Source: Notospermus geniculatus (Eukaryota > Nemertea > Pilidiophora > Heteronemertea > Lineidae). From it: a stretch of 64,000 bases of DNA. The stretch lies in NCBI GenBank assembly GCA_002633025.1, contig NMRB01000225.1:7227-71226 (forward strand), given 5' to 3'. The position numbers were made by a program, and so were the translations under genes. The notes under the pieces were generated by a model. The model worked only from the letters and a program-made list of their open reading frames with translations, was not told the origin of the DNA and did not search any database. Below are positions 48,301 to 59,300 of this stretch, one piece after another; within the stretch, counting starts at the first letter, position 1, and each line of letters starts with the position of its first letter.

Positions 48301-50125
48301 CTACAATCTGAGCATTTCTAACCAGTACCCACTTATACACCTGGTGGAGAGAGGCCAGTAAGGCAAAGAGACCTGCCCAAAGTCTCACGCCACAGTGGGA
48401 TTCAAACCCAGGACCCTCTAACCGCTAGTCAGAGACCCGAACCACTACACCACCATGGCTCTTTGATATACCAGATCTATTACGAAAAAAAGTAAATGTT
48501 CCTTTGAAGTAAAGATTTCTACTTCTTCCAAATGGTCCTACATGTATGAATTCTGTGGACTGAGACCTGACTGTTTTGCTTCCGTACTGATCTGTTCCAA
48601 GCAGAGCATTCGATTGAAGTACCCTTAAAGGGAAAATACTGATTGTTAAGTGTAACGTAATACTTTCCCACCATACTTTACCTGAGTTCTCTTATAAAAC
48701 AGGTGTGAACCAATTCTACAAGGATATCGCTCTGATGATTGGGTACAAGCCGAGCATCTGGTGGAAGATAACGTGGTGTGGCATCACACCCATCATTATT
48801 ACTGTAAGTTAACAAAGGTTAATGGCATATTCAATCTTGTATTTAAAAGATGGCAATTTTGACATCCAGGTTAAGCCTCCTGAAGGTCTACGCACTGAAC
48901 TGTCCCCTTCTGTCAAAGAATGTGATGTGCTTGACTATTGTATCAATTCATCATGTTAGAGCAAAGCTGAGAGTCCAAGATGTGGGCTTTGTAAATACTC
49001 TCCATATCTGCAAGCTAAATATCGTGTAAATGCAGACGGGGCTGAGGCGGAGAATTTCTGAGCAGTTTTGACCTGTGACATCACAACTCGCAGAAAATTT
49101 CATAATTTGTGTGATTTTCTGCCGCGGCTCTGCAGCTCTTTTTAGGTATGAATGATGTTCTCAAAATTAGTTGCCTTAAATTATACTCTTGAATGAAAAT
49201 TATTTACACCAAGTACTGTATTTTCTTTTCAGACCGTATTCTTCTTCAGTGTGGTGAAGCATCTGCCAGTTAGTTATGGTAGTTACCAATATCCCCAGTG
49301 GTCGATTGGTTTGGGTTGGCTTTGTGCTATGTGTTCAATGATCCCAATGCCCCTATGTGTGGCCTATCAGTACATCAATGCTGAAGGAAGCTTTATCGAG
49401 GTAAGTACTTCCTTGTCAATACATGTACAAGATGTGACAGTTGTTCTGATATGTAATTCGTGAACTAACCCATACAGACACGTGCAAAGTGAGACAGTTT
49501 CGAGACAGTCTGAAGTGATTCACTTTGCTTGAATTAAAGCCCCACTATCTTGAATTTTACGGTATTTTGATTGTGTTAGGAGAATGCAGTAGAGGACTCA
49601 TAGCCTCGTGAAGGTCCCCAAAATGCTTGATACGTACTTCAAAGAATCAAGTCCTGGTTTTCAGCACATATCGAAAAAAGTGCAGGCAGAGCTCTAATGT
49701 ATTCAGATAGTCTAGTACATTTTACATATACACTACACTAACATCGGAGGATGTAAGGACTTTCTGAATTCAATACAGTGTGGCTTTAAGTAGACTGTGT
49801 TGGGAGGGCAGTCGTCTTAGTTTTGTTCAAACTTTACAAGTTACACGTAGTATTCCTTTGTGTTCATGTAAGCCTGTTGTTTAGGCCTACTCTTCCCCTG
49901 TTGAAACAATTTCAATGCTCCTTCCAGAGAGTCAAAGCAATTGTGAAGCCAGAACCAGAATGGGGCCCAGCTCTGCCCGAGTACAGAGAACAGTACATCG
50001 CCTCTCTCCCCTCTAACATGAAGAAGAGAATCCGTCTGAATATCTCCAACGACGAATCAACGAATCCTGGAAAACCATTTATTTCAACTGTTGATCTTGA
50101 GCTGAAGGATTCATCGATGGTGTGA
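30377..50125 (+). CDS. SLC6 sodium/chloride-dependent amino-acid transporter, copy B (glycine-transporter-like)
   Basis: Tandem paralogue of copy A, about 682 residues, 13 exons: 30377-30415, 31642-31870, 32069-32200, 32363-32702, 33271-33403, 33501-33635, 43348-43451, 45584-45708, 47491-47603, 47818-48049, 48703-48803, 49233-49400, 49928-50125. All lengths equal those of copy A except exon 7 (104 against 116 bp). TM1 ([14 protein letters not shown]) and TM6 ([16 protein letters not shown]) match copy A. TM8 reads [15 protein letters not shown]: Gly448 replaces the Asp that coordinates sodium at the Na2 site in SERT-type transporters, whereas copy A has GLDTQ. Loop 2 keeps the Cys pair and seven sequons. 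The ORF is intact with good splice sites, so it is not an obvious pseudogene. Altered ion coupling is an inference. Confidence 0.9.
30846..31098. mobile_element. MITE with 9-bp target duplication in intron 1 of copy B
   Basis: The ends TAGACTGGTCCCCTGTCGTA and TACGACAGGGGACCAGTCTA are perfect inverted repeats, flanked by the 9-bp direct repeat GGTCTTCCC (30837-30845, 31099-31107). Copy A has the empty site GGCCTTTTCATC near 7555. The 9-bp TSD is typical of Mutator-like elements. Confidence 0.88.
31205..31338. repeat. Nested fold-back in intron 1 of copy B
   Basis: The outer arms are ATGACGTTTGCAAC / GTTGCAAACGTCAT. The inner arms are GTTGCAATCATCATTTCCAT / ATGGAAATGATGAATGCAAC. It is probably a small MITE. 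Confidence 0.7.
32896..33143. mobile_element. MITE with TACAGTACAGGTCACAATTG ends and GCGTAA internal repeats
   Basis: The 27-bp terminal inverted repeats read TACAGTACAGGTCACAATTG inward to GACATCCC. The interior is an irregular array of GCGTAAGTTAC / GCGTAACTCAC words on both strands. It lies in intron 4 of copy B and is absent from copy A. Confidence 0.85.
34573..34692. mobile_element. GGGCC-type MITE (GGGGCCGTATTTCAGAACG)
   Basis: The left end GGGGCCGTATTTCAGAACGTTCC is mirrored by GGAACGTTCTAAAATACG. About 120 bp in intron 6B; the matching place in copy A (near 11290) has only a poly-G run. Confidence 0.78.
37325..37735. repeat. Tandem duplication of about 200 bp in intron 6B
   Basis: Two consecutive units share ATAAACATGATAAATGGACA and CATAAATCAGCCATTGTTCA with few differences. 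The first is about 37325-37540 and the second about 37545-37735. Confidence 0.85.
39697..39901 (+). other. GC-rich island joined to the conserved intron block, copy B
   Basis: Positions 39697-39785 are unusually GC-rich (CGGCCGAGCGTCTCCGAGTG) inside AT-rich intron and follow a plausible acceptor (TATTTTCTCAG). Positions 39792-39901 are the 110-bp block conserved with 16302-16411. One frame stays open for over 60 codons, but no good splice donor follows, so an exon is not claimed. Confidence 0.4.
40053..40134. repeat. Hairpin with TTAACCCTATAACACCTG arms
   Basis: The arms TTAACCCTATAACACCTG (40079-40096) and CAGGTGTTATAGGGTTAA (40117-40134) are perfect. A truncated extra copy, TTAACCCTATAACACCTGATATAGGGTT, precedes it from 40053. 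Confidence 0.85.
42245..42560. promoter_or_regulatory. Conserved intronic block with three GCCAYTAAA motifs, copy B
   Basis: Paralogous to 18370-18720. The three motif variants and their order are kept, while about 80 bp of simpler sequence differ. Confidence 0.4.
43592..43750. mobile_element. MITE with GCTGCCCATACACG ends in intron 7 of copy B
   Basis: The left end AAGCTGCCCATACACGATCA and right end CGCCGTGTATGGGCGGCTTT are inverted repeats. Inner arms are CAATATTATTGCACAATATG / CATATTGTGCAATAATATTG. 159 bp, absent from copy A. Confidence 0.85.
43778..43940. mobile_element. GGGCC-type MITE (GGGCCGTATTCTAGAACC)
   Basis: The left end GGGCCGTATTCTAGAACCTTCC is mirrored by GGAGGCTTCTAGAATAGGGCC. 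About 163 bp, 28 bp downstream of the previous MITE. Confidence 0.78.
44509..44719. mobile_element. MITE with TATGTGACCCGGCAC ends
   Basis: The ends TTATATGTGACCCGGCACAG and CGTGCCGGGTCACATATAA are inverted repeats. The arms extend about 50 bp inward through AAAATGAGTCGGAA and AGAAGACC. 211 bp, intron 7 of copy B. Confidence 0.87.
48215..48462 (-). mobile_element. tRNA-derived SINE
   Basis: Read on the - strand, the head (about 48462 down to 48390) has an A-box-like TGGTGTAGTGGTTC and a B-box GGGTTTGAATCCC, spaced as in tRNA genes and RNA polymerase III SINEs. A unique body follows to about 48215. It lies antisense in intron 10 of copy B and is absent from copy A. It is not a functional tRNA gene, as no complete cloverleaf was found. 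Confidence 0.72.
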
Positions 50126-50900
50126 AAATAACTTATAGATATGCTATAAGATTATCAAGCAACAAACTGACCAACTTCAGTTGCATGACATTTCTGTGTG
50201 TGTGTTTTTCTACAGCAGTTATCAATCCAATAAGTCCTAGATTGATTTTCCCATAGCAAAACAAAGTGTTACTTCCAGCCAGCATATGTCAGCATGAACC
50301 CCGTTGACTTCCTATTTTTTCTTCCATGGACCACCCAGTGTCTAGACATTAGATATGTACAACTGTTATAGCCAGCTCCTGTAATTTTCCGTTTCAAGAA
50401 CGAAATTTCACATGTGCTTGTGCCTTTCAAAAGAAGACAAGATCCACCCTTTCTTCGATCATAGGTGGATGGCTTGTGTCTCCAGACTTACTAACTTTTG
50501 GCATATGACACAGAACATATTGAAATTTTGTTTAAAAATCTCTTTACAGTGTGTGCAAGTGTCCATTAAACGTAAGGTGCTTTAATCCATGATGTTCAAT
50601 TTCATGAAAGAGTCCCTTGCAGAAAATGTGGGTACCGTTCTTGAGCTAGGGATAACATTCTACCTCACTATCTTTATCTTTACTCACTTTTACCTTTGTG
50701 TTTGATAGGAAAGACGTAGGGGCTCAAAATGTAACCGCTGCTGGCGAAAAGAAATGTAATGGAGCAAGAAATCTCACACGGAATTGTTATGAGATAATGT
50801 TGCACAAGAGCAACAGTAATTTGAGTCTTAGTATCTAAGATGCCATAGAATTTGTACTCATTTTGGATATATTTCGTGTATTTTGTATAGAACTTTCTGA

Positions 50901-51350
50901 GGCCATTCTTTTTTTATTTGTTGTTTAGCGGACCCGCCGTAGTTAGATTTTGGCAATTTGGAAAAAAAATAAAATTGGAAAAAAACATCTTTTTTATTTC
51001 CGCCTGTCCCGTTTTTCAACCTTTCAATGTTTTTTTCAAAATCATTCTTCAGCGAGGTGTGAGCACTCTATTAAAAACATTTGGTGAGGTCTCGTCCAGT
51101 GCTGTTGTGGGGGATATTTTCGAACATTTGCCGCGTTCGTCGGCCGGGCAGATCGGCAACATCGACAGCAATCATGATATTTGAGTTTTTTAATTTCCAC
51201 CTGTCTTGGTTTCACTGGATAAAGGCTAGTTAAAACGAAAAATATAAATCCATCAGAAAGATTGGACTTTTATTTTTATTTTTTTCCTGTCTCCTGTCTT
51301 GAGTTTACTGGAAAAAAATCCGCTAAACAACAAATAAAAAAAGAATGGCC
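50901..51350. mobile_element. MITE with GGCCATTCTTTTTTTATTTG ends
   Basis: The 30-bp terminal inverted repeats run from GGCCATTCTTTTTTTATTTG to TTGTTTAGCGG. A TGA direct repeat flanks it (50898-50900, 51351-51353). The empty site is in copy A near 26083 (CCGACTGTGAAG). 450 bp with no transposase ORF. Confidence 0.87.
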
Positions 51351-54300
51351 TGACTATGAAGCGTTTAACTTTGTGTTTGTGATTTACTTCACACAAGAAG
51401 TGTGGCATGAACGAACTAGGCTCAATGAAGTGAAATGTAATTGTGTTTTTTGCCTAGTGGAAGGTGTTTGTTTTTCAGGGGCCTCTTCAATTTTATTCTG
51501 AGCCATGAAAGTGCAGTTTTGACACCATTTTATGTGCTTTGTCTGTATTGGAAAATCATTAAAGGTGCAGAGCAATGATGATGTTTGTATGCTGATAGGT
51601 AAATTATGGGTGAGTTGGCAGGTTGTTACGCTTGATACATAAATCATCAGTTGAAAATCTCACAAAAATACAAGTCCAAAGATTGGATTGTTTCATACTT
51701 GATCATTTTGTCAAATGCCCTGTCAATGCAAATACAAATCCATTACATCAAAAGCTTCTTCCATTTCAACATGTTTGTATATTGCTTTTGCTTATAACAA
51801 TGCTCAGTTCTAGTGTACAATATTGTTAACTTATGATATTGTATGTACCATGTCAGTGGTACCATTGTACGAGTGTATTTATATCATTATACAGTGTATT
51901 GGTTTACAAAATGTTACCTTCCACAGCAAAACGAGGCACATGCCACTCTTAGCTTGGCAGGTTAGTGAGACCGAATGTTTGTCAGTTTCAATACTGTCTG
52001 TCTATTATGAAATCTGAAATAATCTATTTCTTCCATTCTCTCCTGGTGTCATCTTAGTTCGTTGAGGCTCACGTTCTGAGCGACGTGCAACTGCTTTTGC
52101 TGTGGAAGGTCACAAATGGTATTGTGCGATCATAACTGCTGCTTTGTCTTCAAAACACCGAAACATCGCCAAACCTCCTAGTGCCATCATCTTCAGGCTG
52201 ATTCCTGGGTATCGGCACATGTACAAATCCAAGGGAAAATTAGGTGTGATACATCCCTATTCCCCCTGTCTTCTGGTTGTGAATCAATCCAACTAACATT
52301 GACCAAGGAGCCAGAGTTTTGTTTTAAAAGCTTCTTGTTTTCTCATGTGCATAGATGACAGTGCCATTTCAAAAAATCCCCGGAAATTAATTATGACCCC
52401 AGCAGTCATAGGCGTAGTCCCAAATCTGCCCTGTGATCCACTATCTTGGAACAGGCCATGACATGCGATGACAGTCACGATATTATTCACTTGTCAATAC
52501 AATCATGACAATAGAACCATCCGCCATACATAGCCAATCAGGACACGGTTTATGGTCTCTCGATCGCGGTATCGTCAAATCCTAGCAGTGGATCACGGAA
52601 CCAATCTAGGATCGTTGGTGGTTGGATGTAAAACTGGGACCCGGAACAGCGCAGGTGCCAGAACGAAGCCAAATCGAAAAAACCCGATTTTTTTGCAGCA
52701 CCCACTCCCGGAAATCCGGAAATTCCCAGAAAACTCTCATCTGTGCATGTGCATTTAGTAAAATTGGTCCTGAGGCCCGTCTTATTTGAGGTGGATTTTC
52801 CCCATGAATCGGTGCATTTTTGTTCGAATCAATTAACGCAACTTCATTGCTCTTCAGGCTTTGTTTTGGCATGATATTTGGATAACTGACAACCTATGGT
52901 TGTCGCACAATCTGCTGATNGTACATTTGTACATGGAACACTAATTGTGCTGAAAATAGCTCAGTTATCGTCAGAAATGGAATTCAAAGCATCATGTTGG
53001 CAGGTTCATGTACCTCTTCACCACAAAAAAAGTTAAAGCTCGTGCCTATTACATTAAAGCCAAAATTCAGGCAGTGAGAGACATCTGGTGGCAACACAGG
53101 AAGTGTATCCCTCAGTAAGCTCATCGTTCGCAGTTCAACCTTTATGGTTGATTCCTTTATGGTTTTAGTGATGGAAAAAGTTCAGGAAAATATACGTACT
53201 AGCTGAGTTGTTAGTCTGCAGTACTTCCAACTTTGCATATCTAGAGTACATGTACTCATTATCTTCATGATATTCATGAATTGATGAGACATTCATTATT
53301 ACGTGCACATGTACCGGTATATTTGTTGTTGTATCCTGGCTTTTTGCCATATTCGATTTTGAATGTCAAGAAGACCAATGGTGTCATTGCTTCTTATAAA
53401 AGAAGTGAAAATATTCAAACGAAACTTTAATTTCTTCTCACTTGAAACTACAAACCAACTCCTGAATTGTTGATGAATTTTGGTATACTTTCTGAGTCTA
53501 TTCTTGCAAAACAGAAAGTGTCCCACCTGCATCAAACACATTTCTTCTGATCCATATTGGATCTTTATCCTTTTAAATGCCAGCTGAGGCAATGGAAATT
53601 AGACAGAAAAAAATTATGAAAACTTAGTCATATTTAGAAAAACATGACTCTGCATTACAGACATGACACAGAGTGTTCAGTGTTGGAAAGTGTATACACT
53701 GTAATCTCTGGTTGATTGGAAATGAGTCCGAAACAAACTGTTGAGTATGTTCATGTTGTGAACGTATGTCTCATGACATTTACAAACACACAATCGCTCT
53801 TTTCTTTTTAACACAGCCTGGAGTTCTTTTCACTCCTAGTGGCGCAGGGTCAGAAAAAAAATTTGTAACATATTTTGATGATCCTCAACATAGCTGTCTG
53901 TGTGATGCAGGATTTTTTTTATTCTGTGAGTGGAAAACTTGCTACCGTATGTTGGTCAGTCCTATGGATTGAGGGCTTTTGTTTCGATGTTTTTATTATT
54001 ATTGGTATTTGTATTGTATTCAGTGTATTCTTTTGTGTGGATATTATAGGATCAGTACCAGTATCACTTACGATATGTTGTCATGCCATGGTGACCATAA
54101 ATTTTGGGTGGACAAAAGCAGTGAACACAGTTTTACTGGTACCAGTACTGAGACAAAGCAACGAATCCTATGGATTTTTAATGCCTAGTCAGGATTTTCG
54201 ATTCCCTCTTGATGGAACGGGTGTACGCATCAATAAAAATCTTGACTTGACCTTTTTGACAACTGGTCTATAAGTGCAAATGCCAGTCATATTCTTTACT

Positions 54301-55116
54301 TACACGTAGATTCAGTAGTCAATGAAAGTTAAGAATTACACTGAATTAGATGAAAATCTGGTAACAAAATGAATTTGTCAATATGAAAGTGATGCATATG
54401 AAAAACTCAAATTCCTCTCTCCTCAGCTGGAAACGTTCAAGAAATCTGAAGTGAATCTTTTGATACAGTATGGTACTGTATCTTTTGGTACAGTATGTTA
54501 ATTCCAATTTCCTCAGATGGGCAAAGCTAAAAGGAAGTGGAAGTCCCCTGCCCTTCAATCAAATCTTGACAGTCTTTGATTAAAGACCGATTGAAGGGTA
54601 ACTCTTTAAACATTGTCCAGATACGGTATGTTATCAACAGAATTTTGAGACGGATTTAACACATTGACTGCCATGGCTAAAAAAACATTTTATCCGCCAT
54701 TGCCAGGACTAGCAGGCCTATTGAAAGTTATTTCAAATTGCCAACTATAACTCATAGCTGTACGCCCTGTAGCAAGTTCCCATACATCTGGCGAATCCCC
54801 ATTGCCAGTATGATCATTGGAAGGCTCTTCATCATTGCCAAGTTGTTTGTCAATATTAACAGAAAATGCATTGGCGGTACTACAAGTATACTCATAGGTG
54901 GCAATGGGGAGGACATCAGTGACTACGAGGAAACTCGTAGCCGGCTTAACATGTTAAGATGCATCAATTTGTTCCCTTGAGATGAAGGTTGGGCCTTCCT
55001 TCAACCCAGGATTTCTTATGGTGCTGAATGACATTTCTCAGCTTTGTCGATTGTCTTCATTTCATCAGGTGGAGTGTATTCATCTTTATCATTCATTGTC
55101 GAGTGAATTACTTTAG

Positions 55117-55122
55117 AATAAA
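55117..55122 (+). terminator. Shared AATAAA near the end of the duplicated unit, copy B
   Basis: Paralogous to the signal at 29890 of copy A, in the last block that aligns between the two copies. Confidence 0.35.
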
Positions 55123-55150
55123 ATAAGTTGTTTGCAGAACGAACTGACTC

Positions 55151-56308
55151 TTGTTTTCTTTTATGAAGGGTCAAGTATATTTCATGGTTTAGAACATCAG
55201 CAAGCTGTCTCTTGGGTCCCTTTACCCGTAAATATTTACGGGATTTTATCCGTAATTTGCCCGCAGTGCCCATTCAAGTTCCCAACATAAATATTAGTTT
55301 TAAGTACGACTGGAAATTGCCCTAGCAGTGGCTTTGGGAACCAAAATTTCCCGAAGTTACTCTCCAACAGGGCGATTAACTCTCCAAGGGTACTGATAAT
55401 TAGTGTTATGTTTAGGCGAAAGAGGGCACACTTGACACTAGATGGCGATATCTTCTATATCACCACTAGCGCAGGTGCTAGGTTTCCATCTTGAAAGTAG
55501 TGCAGATTACTACATTTTGGTAAAGGTTTTTAACCATCGTGAACAGGCCAGCCGTGTCACCGCCAACCCAGTGGCAACTACGCTAGATGATAGATGATGT
55601 TGAAAAGTGGTGACTGTTGGGTTCCAGGCGAATATTTTCAGACTGAAAGGACTTCGTGTTGATAACAAGTGGTATTAGAAATTAACTGAATACTAATTAG
55701 AAAGAATTGTGTGATTAGGCCGACCGAACTCTTTCTACATGCGCGCCGGCAAAATCCAAAATGGCGGCCGTCCACCTACGCTAGTGGTGAAATGAGGCAC
55801 GATATTTCGCCGCTAGTGTCAAGTGTGACGATTACCAAGCCCGGGTTACCAAGGCCTTGGTACAGTTACCATGGTTACCAGTTGCCTCATCATGTCGGTC
55901 ACCACTGTCGGCTAGCTAGCTACTCAAGGGCCTTTTGCAGGCTAGTAGCCTATTGAGCTGGCCTATAGCTACTAGGTCAAAACTATCTTGAGGAAATAGA
56001 AAATTCCTTTTTGTTACGTTCTCAGCTGCATCAGGATCAGTGGTCTACCGGTAGCTTATTTTGCCATTTTCATTGATATTGCGCCAAGATAGGCCGACCT
56101 AAAATTGACCAGCTGATCATCCGTGAGTCAGTTCGTGACCGGGGTTCGTGATCCAGGTCACGACGAGACTTGCACTCAGCGCCTCACCATGCACATACCA
56201 TGATAGTGATAATACGTTGGCCTAGACCACAGCAGGCCTATTTACCCACATGATAGTCTCAATATATCATGATATTGAATTTTGGTGTTCCACTTTTAGC
56301 CTCTCGCC
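55151..56308. other. Intergenic region upstream of the coiled-coil gene
   Basis: No gene is seen. Most of it is the 401-bp fold-back at 55427-55827. The final 480 bp should contain the promoter and 5' UTR of the next gene; no TATA box was recognised. Confidence 0.6.
55427..55827. mobile_element. Fold-back MITE with CACACTTGACACTAG ends
   Basis: The ends CACACTTGACACTAGATGGC and GCCGCTAGTGTCAAGTGTG are inverted repeats. An inner pair is ATCACCACTAGCG / CGCTAGTGGTGAA. It lies 480 bp upstream of the next gene. Confidence 0.82.
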
Positions 56309-59300
56309 ATGGCTGGACGGATCCGCATCACCCTCTATCTCATATTAACCATTGTGACAGCATCCTATGTCGGCGTTGTCCAAGCTATTTATGGATCATG
56401 TGACTCCATTGAGCAGGACTTGAAGTTCGAAAAGGTAATTTGTGGCAGCAGAAATGTAACAGATCTGAAATATCTCCTGATTGTGAAAGAGAAAGTATAC
56501 CCATAGCAGGTCTGTGACTAAGGCTTAAAGAGGCACTACTCCTTCCCTGTCTCATGCGCTAACATACCCGCTAAGGGAGACCTCTATTGATCATGTTGTT
56601 AAACTACCACTTATATCAACCTCGCCCCATGTAGAGTAACTCTCGTTCCTAGGCTAGGGTATTCACGTATGCGTTGTATTGTACTCATACATTCTCCAAC
56701 ACTGGGGCGAAAAATAATTGCACGGTTTATTAAAGGTGCTCTAGTTCAAATTGTAAACATTACGGTTTGTTTATTTACATGGTTGATTATGATAGTTATT
56801 TTTCCTCGGACAGGGGGCAGCACCGTGTATACCAAAAACATTAATGTTATCTATTTTTATATCTATCTTGATAAATATTCTTGTAACTGAAATATATTTA
56901 TGGTTTTACGCTCAAAAACAAACAAAAAGTTGTGAAAGGCGAGATTTTATTCGATTTTATCTGATTTGTTAGTACCAGAAGTTGACAATAGGTGGCACAC
57001 CATAATGTTTACAATTCGAACTAGAGCACCTTTAAGTAAAATGTAGTTTTTATAAGGAGATAAACCATTTTTGAATTTGAATTTGAATTTAGTGACAGCA
57101 AAAAATGACTGGGAAAGATTACACTTAATTGAGTGAATGCTTAATATCGATCGTCATAGTTGTCCGTTATTTCATCATAGGCCTAAATATTTACACTGAC
57201 ACACTCTGGCCCGTATTTTAAGTCTATTGTAAAACCATCGAGAACAATAGATTTAATCTAAAATACGGCCCTCTGGCCCGTATTTTAGAATGCTCCTCAA
57301 CCCTCAAGGCTGTTGTTCTCAACATGAGAACAATGGCCTTGAGAAACTTCTTTACGTTGAGGAGATTCTGAAATACGGGCCAATATCTTTTAGACCCTAA
57401 GGGAAAAATGCAACAAAGACCTGGAAGAAGCCAACCAGAAAGCGTCCGAGGTCAATGACCTCCAACGTCACTATGGAGACTGTAAAAGTAACGTTAATAG
57501 ACTCAAAAGTGATGTTCAACAGCTGATGAAAGATAAAGAATATGCCCGAGGAGAGGTAGGTTTCAGACTTTAAAGCCCCCCTGTATGCATTAAGTTTTCT
57601 ATCTCGTGGCAGCCGACGTAACCTTTGACCTTTAGGCAACCTCGTCTATAGGTTTACAGGCGCGATCAATGTACGGTACATCGTATACCACATCACTAAT
57701 TGATGGTAGCGAGGTTGATCATGATCTTGTGTCAATGCATGTTCCACGACAAGACTAGTGCTGAAATCTATCTACAGTATTTGAATGACCTAATAAGTTA
57801 CCAATTTAGGCATTGAGACTGCTGCTATACATAAAAGAATGAGTTGAAGCATGGTACCTTACCTGATGAAGGGTCAGTCACGCTATAACAGCTCGTTGAA
57901 CTTCTCAAGTGATGAAAAGCATGGCGGCCATTTTTGTCAGCTAAGTTTCGGATATAGTATCAGTCCAGCGTATGTGTTACCACTGATGGGTTGGACAGGA
58001 CACCAGTCTTATTAAGGTGGGGAGGTTTGCCCCCCCCCCACAACATCCTCCCATAGCAGGATTTTGGTCCAGGTGTCCTCTTCAAACGCTCGCACGCACA
58101 CAAGTTTGTGTGAGTGGATCCCTTCTATCCTCATCCTTATTTTAGGCCCAAGATTATGAAAACCTTTTGAACCAAGAAAAGGCAGAGTCAATGAAGAAAG
58201 ACAAACGGTTTAAAACCTGCAATGACCAACTTCAGGAAACACAAAATAAACTCACAGAGTGTGAAGATAAGGTAAATAACGCACCCTTGAAAAGTACTTG
58301 CATATTATTGCCGAGGACTGTGACCAATGCTGGTGATTCCTTCGAAGATCAACAGATGGCAATTGGGTGCACCACTGTCGCCATCTCTCCGGTGACTGTG
58401 GAACTACGGACCTTCAATTGAAGGCCCGTAGTTCCACTATCACTCGAGAGATGGCGACACAATTCGGCGTTTCAAGGGGTCTGGTAGAACACAGTTTTCG
58501 CACTAAGAACGGCTTGGTTGCGTAATATTGCTAGCTATCAAGGGAAAATGACAGTTCTAGATTCGTTCGTAGGGCCCAAATGAACTTAGAACGTCAACAC
58601 TTTCAGCTGATCGACTGTGGCGATTCCGCACAGGCTGACAGACATATCGAGTTCTTAAAGGTACAAATCGGCGATCTCAAGAACCAGCGTGAGCGCCTCC
58701 TGGTGGAAGCCCAGGAAGCTCAGAATACGATGCGTGATTTGAGAAACTCGGAGTCGAGGTGGCGGTTGAATAGCAGTGAATTGAACAAACAGATTGTTGA
58801 ATGCAAAAATAAAGTTGAAACGTTGCTGGAAGAGAGGAAAAGATTAGGAGATGTTTCACAAGGAACTTGTCAACCTTGTCCGGTTGTGGAAACTTGCCAG
58901 GACACAAAAAAGACCCCAATTGGTAAGTTATACACTTTAATTTGCGGCGGACTGGGATAGAACGGGGCGCGAAATCGGCCATACTTGATAAATCGTGAGA
59001 TAAAGAGGTTGAGAGTAACAACAACAGGGTTAACTCCAACAGGTTTAAGGTTACCTGAAACGGTTTTATCAACTTCTGGTTATCTGCATAATACTGTAGA
59101 GCATTATTTAGGCATCAGGCAACTGAAAACCGCATGAAAATCGGGTCATCCATTTCTAAGTTATCGCCTGGACAGCCACGGATACCAAGTTGTTTGGTTG
59201 TCATGCAGAAACACATCTTAAAGCGGACCCGAAACCCCAAATGCTTTCCTCGCTTAATAAATACTTTTTCGGAGTCACAACAGCACCATGTTCAAACTGA

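Larger units (their letters stand above)
50126..55150 (+). other. Long 3' flank of SLC6 copy B, collinear with copy A
   Basis: No gene is seen. It aligns in order with 25156-29920 and ends with AATAAA at 55117-55122. It carries its own MITE at 50901-51350 and one N base at 52920. Confidence 0.55.

Noticed and set aside
48390-48462. tRNA gene on the - strand
   Set aside because: A- and B-box motifs are present, but I could not form an acceptor stem or a full cloverleaf, and a unique body follows. A SINE explains it better.
50918-51184. 88-codon ORF downstream of SLC6 copy B
   Set aside because: It lies inside a MITE with 30-bp ends, which is absent at the same place in copy A. No protein similarity was recognised.
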